A stretch of DNA of 64,000 bases from Streptomyces sp. ITFR-16 (GCF_031844705.1 NZ_CP134609.1:2542001-2606000), one strand, 5' to 3'; shown: positions 8,945 through 18,604, counted from the first letter of the stretch. The notes: generated by a model from the sequence alone, not told the origin. Numbers and translations: made by a program.

Positions 8945-10398
8945 TCCGCTACATCCGGCGCGCCGCCGCCTTCTGTCTGCTGCTGCTCGTGGCGCTGCTG
9001 GTCAACGCCGCCCGCATCCAGGTCTTCGAGGCCGACGAGCTCGACGACAACGCCGCCAACCGCCGCAACACGATCGACCGTTACGACCAGCCGCGCGGCA
9101 ACATCCTGGTCGACGGCCGGTCCGTCACCGGCTCGAAGGACACCGGCGAGCAGCTCGCCCACGAGCGCACCTACCGCTACGGCCCGCTGTACGCCCCGGT
9201 CACGGGGTACGCCTCGCAGACGTACGGCACCACCCTGATCGAGAACGCGGAGGACGGCGTCCTCTCCGGCACCGACCCCATGCTCGCGCCGCTCCCCTTC
9301 TGGAACGAGATCACCCGCAGCCGCCAGCCGGGCGGCGACGTGGCGACGACGGTCGAGGACTCGGTGCAGCGGGCCGCCTACCGGGGGCTCGGCGGCCGCC
9401 GGGGCGCGGTCGCGGCGATCGAGCCGACGAGCGGCAGGATCCTGGCGCTGGTCTCGACGCCGTCGTACGACCCCGGGCGGCTCTCCGGCACCGGCTCGTC
9501 CGTCACCAACGCCTGGCGGGAGCTGAACGCGGACCGGAGCCAGCCGATGCTCAACCGGGCGATCCGGCAGACCTATCCGCCGGGCTCCACGTTCAAGATC
9601 GTGACGGCCGCCGCGGCGCTGGACGCGGAGGTCGTCACCGATCCGGACGCGCCGACCGACACCCCCTCCCCCTACGTCCTGCCGGGCACCTCGACCGTTC
9701 TGCCCGACGAGGCCCGGGGGTGCGCCAAGGCGTCGCTGGCCGAGGCGATCCGGGTCTCCTGCAACACCGTGATGGCGCACCTCGGGGTTCAGGTCGGGCT
9801 GGACGGCATGGTGGAGGCGGTCGGCAAGTTCGGCTTCAACGACACCGGGCTGAAGATCCCGTCCGGGGTGGCGAAGAGCAACTTCGACACCGACATGAGC
9901 CGCGACCAGCTGGCGCAGTCCTCGATCGGCCAGTTCGACACCACGGCGACCCCCCTCCAGATGGCGATGGTGGCCGCCGCCGTGGCCAACGGGGGCGAGC
10001 TGATGTACCCGCACCTGGTCGACCGTACGACCACACACAGCGGCTCCACCGTCCGTACGACCGGATCGCGTTCCTACCACCGGGCAATGAACCCGATGAC
10101 GGCGATGCGGCTGCGGCAGATGATGATCGACGTGGTCCAGGAGGGCACCGGGACGAACGCGGCGATCGACGGGGCGACGGTCGGCGGGAAGACGGGCACG
10201 GCCCAGCACGGCATCGACAACTCCGGCCTGCCGTACGCCTGGTTCGTCTCCTGGGCGCAGGCGGACGGCTCCGCCCGGCCGGCCGTCGCCGTGGCCGTGG
10301 TCGTCGAGGACGCCGAAGCCGACCGGGCCGACATCAGCGGGGGCGGCAGCGCCGCGCCGATCGCCCGTTCCGTGATGGAGGCCGCGCTGGAAGACTGA
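8941..10398 (+). CDS. Class B penicillin-binding protein (PbpA-like transpeptidase)
   Basis: A 485-aa D,D-transpeptidase that crosslinks peptidoglycan. It has an N-terminal membrane anchor (about residues 9-24), a short dimerisation/pedestal region with [12 protein letters not shown], and a transpeptidase domain. Active-site motifs are intact: S216-T-F-K, S273-C-N and K417-T-G-T-A. The length matches mycobacterial PbpA-type proteins rather than the longer PBP2 or FtsI. The GTG start overlaps the SEDS gene stop. The amidase gene begins only four bases after its stop, so the three genes probably form one transcript. Confidence 0.95.
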   Translation: MIRYIRRAAAFCLLLLVALLVNAARIQVFEADELDDNAANRRNTIDRYDQPRGNILVDGRSVTGSKDTGEQLAHERTYRYGPLYAPVTGYASQTYGTTLIENAEDGVLSGTDPMLAPLPFWNEITRSRQPGGDVATTVEDSVQRAAYRGLGGRRGAVAAIEPTSGRILALVSTPSYDPGRLSGTGSSVTNAWRELNADRSQPMLNRAIRQTYPPGSTFKIVTAAAALDAEVVTDPDAPTDTPSPYVLPGTSTVLPDEARGCAKASLAEAIRVSCNTVMAHLGVQVGLDGMVEAVGKFGFNDTGLKIPSGVAKSNFDTDMSRDQLAQSSIGQFDTTATPLQMAMVAAAVANGGELMYPHLVDRTTTHSGSTVRTTGSRSYHRAMNPMTAMRLRQMMIDVVQEGTGTNAAIDGATVGGKTGTAQHGIDNSGLPYAWFVSWAQADGSARPAVAVAVVVEDAEADRADISGGGSAAPIARSVMEAALED

Positions 10399-10402
10399 GC
10401 CG

Positions 10403-11473
10403 GTGACGGCTTTCAGGGGTGCCGCCGAGGCGCTGGCGGCGATCGGGCGCAAGGATCCCCGGCTGTGCGCGTTCCTCGACGTCTGGCACGAGGAGGCGCT
10501 GGCCCGGGTGCCGTCGGCCGGGCGGCTTCCGCTGGGCGGACTGCCGTTCGCGGTGAAGGGGCGCGCCGGGATCCGCTCGTACGCCGCACACCGGCTGATC
10601 GCGGCCGGGGGTGTGCCGGTCGGCTCGACCTCCGTGCCGGGCCCCGGCACGGCCTGGCAGACGTGGGGGCTCGGCGCCCTGGGCCCGACGGTCAACCCGT
10701 GGCGGCCGGACCGGACTCCGGGCGGCTCGTCGGCGGGGTCGGCGGTGGCGGTCGCGGCGGGCCTGGTGCCCCTGGCGACCGGCAGCGACGGGGCGGGGTC
10801 GGTGCGCATCCCGGCCGCCTGGTGCGGGGTGTTCGGGCTGAAGACGACCCACGGGCTGCTGCCCTCGCCCGACCGCTCGGGCCTCGCGGCGGCCGGGGTG
10901 CTGGCGCGCTCGGCCGCGCAGGCGCGGACCTATCTGCGCTGTGTCCTGGACGCTCACGTGGACGAGCCGGCGCCCGAAGCGCCCGTGCGCGCCGCCCACA
11001 GCACCGGTCTGGGGTTCGCGGACGTGGACCCGGAGGTCGCCTCCGTGGTGCGGGAGGCGGTGCGGCGGCTGGAGGCGGCGGGGGTGGTGCGGCTCACCGG
11101 CGGCGGCTGCGAGCTGCTGGACCCGGCGGATGCCTGGCAGGCCGTACGGAAGGGAGCCGCGGCGCCGCCGGCCGAGGAGCTGCGGCGGGAGAACGACCGC
11201 AGGCTGGACGCCTTCTTCGCGCACACCCCGCTGCTGCTCACCCCCGTCACCCCCAACCGCCCGCACGGCCACGACGGTCCGGGCGAGGTGATCTCGACCG
11301 CGCTGACCTGGGCGTTCAATCTGAGCGGGCACCCGGCGGCGAGCGTGCCCGCCGGGTTCACCGCGGACGGCTGCCCGGTCGGGCTCCAACTCGTGGCGCG
11401 GCGGGGCGCGGACGCCTGGCTGCTCGCCGCGGCCGAGGCGGCCGAGGCGGCGCTCGGGTTCCCGCGCCCCTGA
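10403..11473 (+). CDS. Amidase-signature family protein (short)
   Basis: A 356-aa amidase-signature enzyme; the family hydrolyses C-N amide bonds with a Ser-cisSer-Lys triad. The triad is visible: Lys in FAVKGRAG (about residue 53), serines in PGGSSAGSA and [13 protein letters not shown]. It is about 100-150 residues shorter than typical amidases, lacking most of the region between the core and the C-terminal strand. It follows the PBP gene by four bases. A cell-wall role (peptide or amide trimming) is suggested only by location; the substrate is unknown. Its end is 14 bases from a convergent gene. Confidence 0.85.
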   Translation: MTAFRGAAEALAAIGRKDPRLCAFLDVWHEEALARVPSAGRLPLGGLPFAVKGRAGIRSYAAHRLIAAGGVPVGSTSVPGPGTAWQTWGLGALGPTVNPWRPDRTPGGSSAGSAVAVAAGLVPLATGSDGAGSVRIPAAWCGVFGLKTTHGLLPSPDRSGLAAAGVLARSAAQARTYLRCVLDAHVDEPAPEAPVRAAHSTGLGFADVDPEVASVVREAVRRLEAAGVVRLTGGGCELLDPADAWQAVRKGAAAPPAEELRRENDRRLDAFFAHTPLLLTPVTPNRPHGHDGPGEVISTALTWAFNLSGHPAASVPAGFTADGCPVGLQLVARRGADAWLLAAAEAAEAALGFPRP

Positions 11474-11487
11474 CGGCGGCCGGGTGG

Positions 11488-12381
11488 TCAGCCGGTCCCG
11501 GTGGCGCCGATCGGCTTGCGCATCTCGGACCGGACCTTGGCGGTGTCCAGCGCGGCCTTGTCCAGGTCGACCTCGTCCGGGTCCTGGAGCGCGGTCCGGG
11601 CCGTGACGACGGCGACGAAGGAGGCGGTGTTGCCGTCGCCCCAGGCGCACATGGGCAGGGTGCTGGTGACCGCGCCCTCCTTGGACCGCACGACCTGGCA
11701 GGACACGGTGATGTCGTAGCCCGCGGGCCTGAACTCCCGGGCGGGCACGGCGACGGTCATGCCGTCGGTGCCGGCGGCTCCTTCGAGGATCTTGTCGCGG
11801 GTGAAATCGGGTCCCTTGATGCGGCCCCACAGACCCGAGACGACCAGGGTGCCGCCGCTCTTCGAGGTGTACTGGACGACGACGGCCTTGGCATCGCGGA
11901 TGCTCGGGTCGTAGGTCTCCTCGATGTCGCGCCCGTCGGTCGCCGAGGAGTCCTTGAACAGCGTGTACTCGTCTTCGAGCAGCGTCTTCGGCACGGTCAG
12001 CCGGTATTCGGCCTCGGGGAAGGAGCCGGCCCCCGGCAGCCCGCCGCCGTCCGCCGAGTCGATCAGCCGCGAGACGCCGAACGCGATGCCGCCGGCCACC
12101 ACCAGGGCGCCGACGACGATCCCGACGACCAGCCCGGTCCGGTTCTTCCTCGGCGGGGCCGGCATCCCGGGGAACCCGGGCCCGCCCGGACCCACCGCAC
12201 CCCACGGCTGGGGCGGGGGCGTCTGCGGATACCCGGAGCCCGGCTGCTGCCCCGGGAACGGCTGCTGCTGCCCGGGCAACGGCTGCTGGGCATAAGGGTT
12301 CTGCGGGGGCTGCGGCGGACCGTAGGGGCCCTGCGGCGCTCCGTACGGGCCCTGCGGCGGCTGGGGCGGCGGCGTGGTCAT
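11488..12381 (-). CDS. Proline-rich single-pass membrane protein
   Basis: A 297-aa protein not assigned to a named family. Residues 1-80 are a Pro/Gln/Gly/Tyr-rich cytoplasmic tail with repeats such as PQGPYGAPQGPYG. One membrane helix (about 85-105, GLVVGIVVGALVVAGGIAFG) follows, then an external domain of about 190 residues with two cysteines (SCQVV and PMCAWGD) that could form a disulphide. This is a frequent actinobacterial architecture, but no function can be given. A TTG three codons upstream is an alternative start. Confidence 0.8.
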   Translation of the reverse strand: MTTPPPQPPQGPYGAPQGPYGPPQPPQNPYAQQPLPGQQQPFPGQQPGSGYPQTPPPQPWGAVGPGGPGFPGMPAPPRKNRTGLVVGIVVGALVVAGGIAFGVSRLIDSADGGGLPGAGSFPEAEYRLTVPKTLLEDEYTLFKDSSATDGRDIEETYDPSIRDAKAVVVQYTSKSGGTLVVSGLWGRIKGPDFTRDKILEGAAGTDGMTVAVPAREFRPAGYDITVSCQVVRSKEGAVTSTLPMCAWGDGNTASFVAVVTARTALQDPDEVDLDKAALDTAKVRSEMRKPIGATGTG

Positions 12382-12438
12382 GGCGCCCAAGCTACGTCAT
12401 GGACGCGAACACCATTTCGAGGCCCTGGGGCCGGCGGC

Positions 12439-13329
12439 TCAGTCCAGCGGCTCCCGGCGCGCGAGCCACTCGGCGGGCACTCCCCCGACGCCGACGGCCG
12501 CGCCGACGACCCCGCCGGTGATGGCGCAGGTCGTGTCGACGTCGCCGAATCCCTCGGCCGTCGCCCAGAGCGCCGCCTCCAGGTCGTCCGGGTGCCGGGC
12601 CGCGGTCCACAGGGCGAACGGCACGGTGTCGTCGGCACGGATGCGCCGCCCGTTGCCGAGCAGTTCGGCCGCGTGCACGGGCTCGGTGGCGAACGGCAGT
12701 TCCGCCGCCCGCTCCAGCCCGTCGCGCACCGGCCCGGCGGGCGTCAGCGCGACGACCGCGTCCAGGGTGAACGCGCCCCGCGCCGCCAGACCCGCGGCGA
12801 CCGCCACCGCCACCGCGCCCGCGATGCCGTCGGGGTGGGCGTGGGTGACCTCCGCCTGGAGCACCGCCTGTGCGGCCGCGTGGTCCAGGTCCCGGTGGAA
12901 GCGCGCGCCGAGGGGCGCGACCCGCATCGCCGCCCCGTTGCCGAGGCTGCCGCCCTCGAACAGCTGGGGCGCCAGCGTCCGCCAGGCGCCCGGTGACGCC
13001 GGCAGCTCGGGCAGCAGCATGTGCATGCCGTGGCCGTAGCCCCGCGCCTGGTCCGCGTCGAAGGCCAGGGCGAAGGAGAGCGCGAGCCGGTCCTGGTCGA
13101 CCTGCCCGTGGTCGTCGAGGACGCGCTGGAGCGCCCGGGCCATGGCCGTGTCGTCGGTCCACGGCCAGCGGGGCTCCGGGGGTGTGCGCCGCGCCCTGAC
13201 CTCCTCGTACGCCTGCTCGGGGGTCCGGAAGAGCGGGAACCAGCGCTCGCCGAACGCGTCGCCGAGCGCCAGCCCTTCGAGGCTGCGGCGGGCGGCGGCG
13301 AGGTCTGCTGCGACAGCGGTGGGGGCCAT
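12439..13329 (-). CDS. ADP-ribosylglycohydrolase family protein
   Basis: A 296-aa enzyme of the DraG/ARH family, which removes ADP-ribose from modified proteins or small molecules using a dinuclear magnesium site. Metal-binding motifs are visible: GLALGDAFG (about residue 18), WTDDTAMA (about 56) and GDVDTTCAITGG (about 255). ATG 13329 is chosen because the family fold begins shortly after; the open frame extends further upstream without family features. The target is unknown. It is divergent from the GNAT gene, with 88 bases between. Confidence 0.9.
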   Translation of the reverse strand: MAPTAVAADLAAARRSLEGLALGDAFGERWFPLFRTPEQAYEEVRARRTPPEPRWPWTDDTAMARALQRVLDDHGQVDQDRLALSFALAFDADQARGYGHGMHMLLPELPASPGAWRTLAPQLFEGGSLGNGAAMRVAPLGARFHRDLDHAAAQAVLQAEVTHAHPDGIAGAVAVAVAAGLAARGAFTLDAVVALTPAGPVRDGLERAAELPFATEPVHAAELLGNGRRIRADDTVPFALWTAARHPDDLEAALWATAEGFGDVDTTCAITGGVVGAAVGVGGVPAEWLARREPLD

Positions 13330-13417
13330 GGCGCCATCCTCCCGCCGGAGGGCCGGGGCCGTACAGCCGTTATGGGCCGGAACGCGCCCGTCCGGACACG
13401 GATGTGATCCTGGTGCC

Positions 13418-13933
13418 ATGAACGATCGCCCCGGCATCCGCGTCGTCCGCCGGCCGCCCGCGGCCCCCGCACCGGACGGGCTGTCCGCACTGCTCGCCGG
13501 CTACCACCTGCGGACGGAGGAGGAGAAGGGGCGGCCCGTCGCGGACGTGTCCGGGCTGCCCGAGCGCTACCGGGCGGAGGTCGAGGACCCGGGGACGGCG
13601 TTCGCCGGGGACACCGTCTTGGTGGCGCGGGCCGGTCAGGACGCCGTGGGCTGTCTGGTGGTGACCGCTCCCGCGGCCGGGCGGGTGGAGGTCAAGCGCC
13701 TGTGGACGGACCCGTCCTCCCGTGGCCTGGGCGTCGCCTCCGCCCTGCTCGGCGCCGCGCTCGACGAGGCGGCGCGCGGCGGGGCGCACACCGTGCGGCT
13801 GTCGGTGTGGCGGTGGCGGACCGGGGCCCTGTCGCTCTACGAGCGGTTCGGTTTCGCCGTCACCGCGTCGTGGGACGAGCGGCCGGAACTGGTCTGCATG
13901 GAGCGGACGGTGACCGGTCCGGACAGGCCCTAG
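13418..13933 (+). CDS. GNAT family N-acetyltransferase
   Basis: A 171-aa GNAT-fold acetyltransferase. The acetyl-CoA pyrophosphate loop is RGLGVASALL (about residues 101-110), preceded by the beta-strand RVEVKRLWTDP and followed by the usual TVRLSVWRWRTGALSLYERFGF. The substrate is not predictable. ATG 13418 follows the divergent ADP-ribosylglycohydrolase start. The TAG stop codon is the first three bases of the 177-bp repeat at 13931, so the present C-terminus was set, or trimmed, when that element arrived. Confidence 0.88.
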   Translation: MNDRPGIRVVRRPPAAPAPDGLSALLAGYHLRTEEEKGRPVADVSGLPERYRAEVEDPGTAFAGDTVLVARAGQDAVGCLVVTAPAAGRVEVKRLWTDPSSRGLGVASALLGAALDEAARGGAHTVRLSVWRWRTGALSLYERFGFAVTASWDERPELVCMERTVTGPDRP

Positions 13934-14107
13934 GGCGTGTCGTCAAACTGGTGTCGTTGCCCGAAGGGCGGCCGGGCGGCGTCAGGTGCGTGCTCTCGGC
14001 GTGCCGGCCCCAGGCCCCTGTACTGGGCGTACCGGGGTCTGGGGCCGGTGCGGCGAGAGTGCGTGCATGGCGTCGTCCGGCAGACGCCAGTTCGACGACA
14101 CGCCCTA
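13931..14107. repeat. 177-bp palindromic MITE-like element, copy 1
   Basis: The ends are 25-base inverted repeats beginning TAGGGCGTGTCGTC with two mismatches. The centre is a hairpin with 18-base arms (14006-14023 and 14029-14046) around a 5-base loop. The same element, equally long, lies at 59141-59317 with 13 differences by my alignment (about 93% identical). It encodes no protein of its own. Both ends start with TA, which fits a TA target duplication of a Tc1/IS630-like transposase, but that is inference. The stop codons of both flanking convergent genes fall inside its two ends. It may also act as a bidirectional terminator. Confidence 0.85.
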
Positions 14108-15163
14108 GGCGGCCCGGTCGATGTCCGCCGAGGGGTACGGCGTCCGTTTGCTCACCTGCATCAGACGGCGCTGGAAGCCGTCCAGGACGAGGGCGGGTCC
14201 GGCGTGGCGGTCGAGGAGCGCGGCGGCCTCGGGCGGCACACCGGAGGGCCGGTCGCCGGCGATCCAGGCGCGCAGGAAGGCGGCGTCGCACACCTCGTCG
14301 AACAGATGGTGGCGCAGCAGATGGCCGGCGACGTAGTGGCGGTCGTACGCGAGATGACCGGCCAGGAACGCGGACTCCTGCGGGGAGAGCGCGAACGCGG
14401 AGCTGAGCGCGAGGCCGAAGTCCGCGAAACGGATCGAGCGGCCGTCGGTCAGGACGTTGCCGAAGTGGGCGTCGAAGTGCACGAATCCGCGCGCGCTCAT
14501 GAAGGCGGCGCCCCGGGCGAGCGACGCGTCCAGCCGGGCGTACGGCGGTGCCTGGCCGCCCTTCGCCGCGGCGGCCCTGCGGTCGCCCAGCCAGGCGCCG
14601 AGGGTGTGCGGCACATGTTCCAGGAAGAGCACCAGGCTCGCCGACGAGCGGCCGATGGCCTCCAGCCGGCCGCGTACGGCCCCGGAGCCCTCCCAGTGGG
14701 CCACCGCGCCCTCAATGCCGCCGAATTCGTCGGTGAACCCCTGCGGCGGGGTGTCGGGCAGGACCCGCCAGTGGTACATCAGCGGGAAGTCCGGATACGC
14801 GTCGCTCAGGACCCACCGGGTGGTCAGGGTGTGCGCGGCCAGCTCCCGCCAGGCGCCGAATCCGGCCGAGCCCACCCCGTACTGGTAGAAGAGCGGCAGC
14901 CCGAAGAGGTTGGCGGTCGACCGGACGTTCTCCGGACGCAGTTCGAGGTCGGTGAGCGGCACCCGTTTGACGAAGACGCGCACCCCGTCCACGTGCAGCT
15001 CCGCCGACCGGCCGCCGATGCCGGAGCCCAGCGGGGCGGCGCCGGCGACGGCCTCACCGAGGCTGCGGTCGCTCATCAGCGACAGCCGGGTGGAGACCTC
15101 CAGATGGGCGGCCCGGCGCGCCCGGGACTCGGACGGGTCGGCGGCATCGTCTCTCTCGGGCAT
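14105..15163 (-). CDS. Protein-kinase-fold (APH-like) protein
   Basis: A 352-aa protein with a kinase-like fold. The catalytic loop FVHFDAHFGNVL (His-x-Asp-x4-Asn, about residue 230) and the metal-binding IRFADFGLALS are both intact, so it could be an active protein or small-molecule kinase; the pattern is closer to aminoglycoside/choline-kinase-like enzymes than to PknB-type kinases. A nucleotide-binding lysine is plausible in VRVFVKRV. ATG 15163 begins MPERDDAAD. Its TAG stop lies in the end of the 177-bp repeat. The gene stands alone, convergent with the GNAT gene. Confidence 0.75.
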   Translation of the reverse strand: MPERDDAADPSESRARRAAHLEVSTRLSLMSDRSLGEAVAGAAPLGSGIGGRSAELHVDGVRVFVKRVPLTDLELRPENVRSTANLFGLPLFYQYGVGSAGFGAWRELAAHTLTTRWVLSDAYPDFPLMYHWRVLPDTPPQGFTDEFGGIEGAVAHWEGSGAVRGRLEAIGRSSASLVLFLEHVPHTLGAWLGDRRAAAAKGGQAPPYARLDASLARGAAFMSARGFVHFDAHFGNVLTDGRSIRFADFGLALSSAFALSPQESAFLAGHLAYDRHYVAGHLLRHHLFDEVCDAAFLRAWIAGDRPSGVPPEAAALLDRHAGPALVLDGFQRRLMQVSKRTPYPSADIDRAA

Positions 15164-15210
15164 GCGGCCGACCCTACGCAGTGCGGCGCTCCCGTCCGCC
15201 GCCGCCCGGC

Positions 15211-16329
15211 TCAGGCGACCGCCGGGCCGGCCCCGCCGTCCGCTATCGCCTCGGCGACCTCCGCGACGCGCTCGCTCTCCTCCGCCTCGAAGCGGTCGCG
15301 GTCGAGCTGTTCGGCTATCTCCTCGTCCTGGGCCATGAGCAGGTCCAGGCTGGAGTCGCCGAGTTCGAGGACGCCCATGTCGACGTACGCCTTCTGCAGC
15401 CGCTCGCCCCACAGGCCGATGTCCTTGACGCACGGGACGATGCGGCTGAACAGCAGCTTGCGGAAGAGCTGGAGGAATTCGGAGTGCTCGGACAGCTCCT
15501 TGGCCTCCTGCTTGCCGATGCCGAAGTTCTCCAGCACCTCGACCCCGCTGAGGCGGTCGCGCATCAGGTAGCAGCCCTCGATGACGAACTCCTCGCGTTC
15601 GCGCAGTTCGGCGTCGCTCAGCTGCTTGTAGTAGTCGCGCAGCGCCATCCGCCCGAAGGCGACATGGCGGGCCTCGTCCTGCATGACGTACGCCAGGATC
15701 TGCTTGGGCAGCGGCTTGGTCGTGGTGTCGCGGATCATGCCGAACGCGGCGAGGGCCAGGCCCTCGATGAGGACCTGCATGCCGAGGTAGGGCATGTCCC
15801 AGCGCGAGTCGCGCAGGGTGTCGCCCAGCAGGCCCTGGAGGTTGTCGTTGACCGGGTAGAGCATCCCGACCTTCTCGTGCAGGAACCGGCCGTATATCTC
15901 CGCGTGCCGGGCCTCGTCCATGGCCTGGGTGGCGGAGTAGAACTTGGCGTCCAGATCGGGCACGGACTCCACGATGCGGGCGGCGCAGATCATCGCGCCC
16001 TGCTCACCGTGCAGGAACTGGCTGAACTGCCAGGAGGTGTAGTGCTTGCGCAGCTCGCCCCGGTCCTTCTCGGTCATCTTCGCCCAGTGCGGGGTGCCGT
16101 ACAGGGTGAGGGCCTCGTCGGGGGTGCCGAGGGGGTCGGCGGGGTCGACCTCCAGGCTCCAGTCGATGCGCTTGTTGCCGTCCCACTGCTTGTCCTTGCC
16201 CTTCTGGTACAGGGCGAGGAGGCGTTCGCGTCCGTCGTCGTAGTCCCAGCTGAAGCGGGCCGCGCCGCTGGCGGGGACCTGCCAGAGCGGTTCGTCGGGG
16301 GCGGTGGTGTAGAGATCGTGTGTCGACAC
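15211..16329 (-). CDS. Ferritin-like diiron protein
   Basis: A 372-aa four-helix protein with a complete diiron ligand set: a glutamate in HGEQGAM, EARH in DEARHAEIYGRF, a glutamate in LIEGLAL, and EARH in QDEARHVAFG. This is the pattern of ribonucleotide-reductase R2-like and related oxidases; the tyrosyl-radical context is not evident. GTG 16329 is chosen because AGGAG lies six bases upstream. It is divergent from a second diiron enzyme, with 178 bases between, suggesting joint control and perhaps a shared pathway. The reaction is unknown. Confidence 0.88.
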   Translation of the reverse strand: MSTHDLYTTAPDEPLWQVPASGAARFSWDYDDGRERLLALYQKGKDKQWDGNKRIDWSLEVDPADPLGTPDEALTLYGTPHWAKMTEKDRGELRKHYTSWQFSQFLHGEQGAMICAARIVESVPDLDAKFYSATQAMDEARHAEIYGRFLHEKVGMLYPVNDNLQGLLGDTLRDSRWDMPYLGMQVLIEGLALAAFGMIRDTTTKPLPKQILAYVMQDEARHVAFGRMALRDYYKQLSDAELREREEFVIEGCYLMRDRLSGVEVLENFGIGKQEAKELSEHSEFLQLFRKLLFSRIVPCVKDIGLWGERLQKAYVDMGVLELGDSSLDLLMAQDEEIAEQLDRDRFEAEESERVAEVAEAIADGGAGPAVA

Positions 16330-16507
16330 GGACGGCTCCTTCGCCTGGCGCGGTCGTTCAAGTTCCGTGGCGGTGCGTTCCGTTGGCAGGTTCACACGTT
16401 GGTAGACGCCGGGTCAACAAGTCGTGCGCAAGGGATTGACGGCCTTGCTGACAGGCAGTCTCATAAAGGGTGACCGCCGGTAACCTATGGGTGAGGTGCC
16501 TCCAGCC

Positions 16508-17443
16508 ATGACGACCGTGACCGCTCGCGACGTACAGCTGCTCCGTGACGCGCTCGGCCCGCTCCGCGACCGCGAGCAGATCGCCGAACGGCTGCTGGAG
16601 TCCTCCGCCAAGCACTCCTTCGACCCGGACAAGGAACTCGACTGGGACGCGGCGGTCGAGGAGGGCAAGTGGTTCTGGCCCCCCGAGCTGCTCTCCCTCT
16701 ACGACACCCCCATGTGGCGGCGGATGTCGCAGGAGCAGCGGCTCGACCTGGCGCGGCACGAGGCGGCCTCGCTGGCCTCGCTCGGCATCTGGTTCGAGAT
16801 CATCCTCATGCAGCTGCTGGTGCGGCACATCTACGACAAGCCCGTGGTCAGCAATCACGTCCGCTACGCGCTCACCGAGATCGCCGACGAGTGCCGGCAC
16901 TCGATGATGTTCGGCCGGATGATCACCTGGGGCGGGGCGCCCTGCTACCCGGTGCCGCGCAGGTACCACAATCTGGCGCGCGTGCTGAAGACCGTGTCCA
17001 CGACGCCCGGTTCGTTCGCCGCGACCCTGCTCGGCGAGGAGATCCTGGACTGGATGCAGCGGCTGACCTTCCCCGACGAGCGCGTCCAGCCCCTGGTGCG
17101 CGGGGTCACCCGCATCCATGTGATCGAGGAGGCGCGGCACGTCCGCTACGCCCGTGAGGAGCTGCGCCGCCAGATGGTGACGGCACCGCGCTGGGAGCGC
17201 GAACTGACCCGGGTGAGCTGCGGGGAGGCCGCCCGTGTCTTCTCGGTCTGCTTCGTCAACCCGCAGGTGTACGAGAACGTCGGCCTGGACCGCCGGGAGG
17301 CGGTGGCCCAGGTACGGGCCAGCGGCCACCGGGCACAGGTCATGCAGTCGGGCGCCAAGCGGCTCACGGACTTCTTCGACGACATCGGCGTGCTCAACGG
17401 GGTGGGCCGCAGGCTGTGGAAGAGCTCGGGCCTGCTGGCCTGA
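16508..17443 (+). CDS. AurF-like diiron oxygenase
   Basis: A 311-aa protein resembling AurF (p-aminobenzoate N-oxygenase) family diiron enzymes, which oxygenate amines and other substrates. Ligands appear as ARHEAAS, DECRHSMMFGR, LLGEEILDWM and VIEEARHVRYARE. Length fits the family. ATG 16508 (MTTVTARDVQ) is preferred over an upstream ATG seven codons earlier. A TetR regulator gene starts 26 bases after its stop on the same strand. The facing gene also encodes a diiron protein. No biosynthetic genes surround the pair, so the substrate may be a central metabolite or lipid. Confidence 0.85.
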   Translation: MTTVTARDVQLLRDALGPLRDREQIAERLLESSAKHSFDPDKELDWDAAVEEGKWFWPPELLSLYDTPMWRRMSQEQRLDLARHEAASLASLGIWFEIILMQLLVRHIYDKPVVSNHVRYALTEIADECRHSMMFGRMITWGGAPCYPVPRRYHNLARVLKTVSTTPGSFAATLLGEEILDWMQRLTFPDERVQPLVRGVTRIHVIEEARHVRYAREELRRQMVTAPRWERELTRVSCGEAARVFSVCFVNPQVYENVGLDRREAVAQVRASGHRAQVMQSGAKRLTDFFDDIGVLNGVGRRLWKSSGLLA

Positions 17444-17469
17444 GCGCGGCAGCGCTTAGGCTGGCGGGT

Positions 17470-18222
17470 ATGACCCCTGCCGCAGCCGCGCCCCCGGGCC
17501 GTGCGTACCGAAGGCTCAGCGTCGAGGAACGGCGCACCCAGCTCCTCGGTGCGGCGCTCACCCTCTTCGCCCACCGGGCCCCCGACGAGGTGTCGCTCGA
17601 CGAGGTCGCGACGGTCGCCGGGGTCTCCCGCCCGCTGGTCTACCGCTACTTCCCCGGCGGACGGCAGCAGTTGTACGAGGCGGCGCTCCGGTCCGCCGCC
17701 GAGCAGCTGATCCTGTGCTTCGCCGAACCGCCCGTGGGCCCGCCCACGGAGCGGGTGACGCGTGTCCTGGACCGCTATCTCGCCTTCGTCGACGAGCACG
17801 ACGCCGGCTTCAGCGCCCTGCTGCGCGGCGGCAGCGTCGCCGAGACCTCCCGTACGAGCACGATCGTCGACGAGGTGCGGCGGGCGGCGGCCGACCAGAT
17901 CCTGCTGCACCTGGGCCGGGGCGAGGACAGCGAACCCGCGCCCCGGCTGCGGATGATGGTGCGCACCTGGATCGCGGCGGTCGAGGCGGCCTCCCTGATC
18001 TGGCTCGACGAGGGCAAGCAGCCGGCCGCCGCCGATCTGCGCGACTGGCTGGTCGACCAGTTCATCGGAGTGCTCGCCGTCACCGCGGCCACGGACCCGG
18101 AGACGGCCGCCGCGGTGGCCGCCCTGCTGCCCCTGGAGACCGCGGCGGGCCCGGCCGGACGGCTGGCGGACCGGCTGGCCCCGCTGGTCGGCGCGGCCTC
18201 GCATCTGCTGCCGCCGGACTGA
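17470..18222 (+). CDS. TetR family transcriptional regulator
   Basis: A 250-aa TetR-type repressor. The N-terminal HTH is visible as [16 protein letters not shown]...[24 protein letters not shown] (about residues 20-70), followed by a helical ligand-binding domain. It lies 26 bases downstream of the AurF-like gene on the same strand and probably regulates the divergent diiron pair. I could not identify an unambiguous operator in the 16330-16507 intergenic space. The small hypothetical gene follows 17 bases later. Confidence 0.92.
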   Translation: MTPAAAAPPGRAYRRLSVEERRTQLLGAALTLFAHRAPDEVSLDEVATVAGVSRPLVYRYFPGGRQQLYEAALRSAAEQLILCFAEPPVGPPTERVTRVLDRYLAFVDEHDAGFSALLRGGSVAETSRTSTIVDEVRRAAADQILLHLGRGEDSEPAPRLRMMVRTWIAAVEAASLIWLDEGKQPAAADLRDWLVDQFIGVLAVTAATDPETAAAVAALLPLETAAGPAGRLADRLAPLVGAASHLLPPD

Positions 18223-18239
18223 TCGGTCAGACTGGCCGG

Positions 18240-18554
18240 GTGAGAAGCGAGAACACCCCCTTCACCGGCGGCCCGCTGGACGGCCGGGTCCTGCCCGTCC
18301 TCGTCGGTGCGACCGGCCACCCGCCCAAGTGGTACGAGGTCCCGGTGCCGGACGCCGACGGCGGCCCGCCCACCGTCCACGCGTACCGCAGGGCCCCGGC
18401 CGGCCACACCAGGCGGCTGGGAATCCAGCGGGGCTGGGTGTACGAGTACGTCCCCGGCGGCCGGGAACGCCGCACCCCGCGCCGGCCCTGGTCGAAACCG
18501 GGTCCCCGCGCGGGTGACTCCTCCGGGGCGGGCGGGGAACGGGATCGGCCGTGA
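18240..18554 (+). CDS. Small hypothetical protein
   Basis: A 104-aa protein starting at GTG 18240 ([20 protein letters not shown]). The N-terminal two thirds look like a compact beta-rich domain ([29 protein letters not shown]). The C-terminal 30 residues are charged and Pro/Gly-rich. This resembles small conserved Streptomyces proteins of no known function. It follows the TetR gene by 17 bases and precedes the pseudokinase gene by 50, so it may be co-transcribed with either. No catalytic motif is seen. Confidence 0.65.
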   Translation: MRSENTPFTGGPLDGRVLPVLVGATGHPPKWYEVPVPDADGGPPTVHAYRRAPAGHTRRLGIQRGWVYEYVPGGRERRTPRRPWSKPGPRAGDSSGAGGERDRP

Positions 18555-18604
18555 CACTAGGATCGACGGTCTGATCCGAGGGACGGTCACAAGGGGGGTG
18601 CGCC

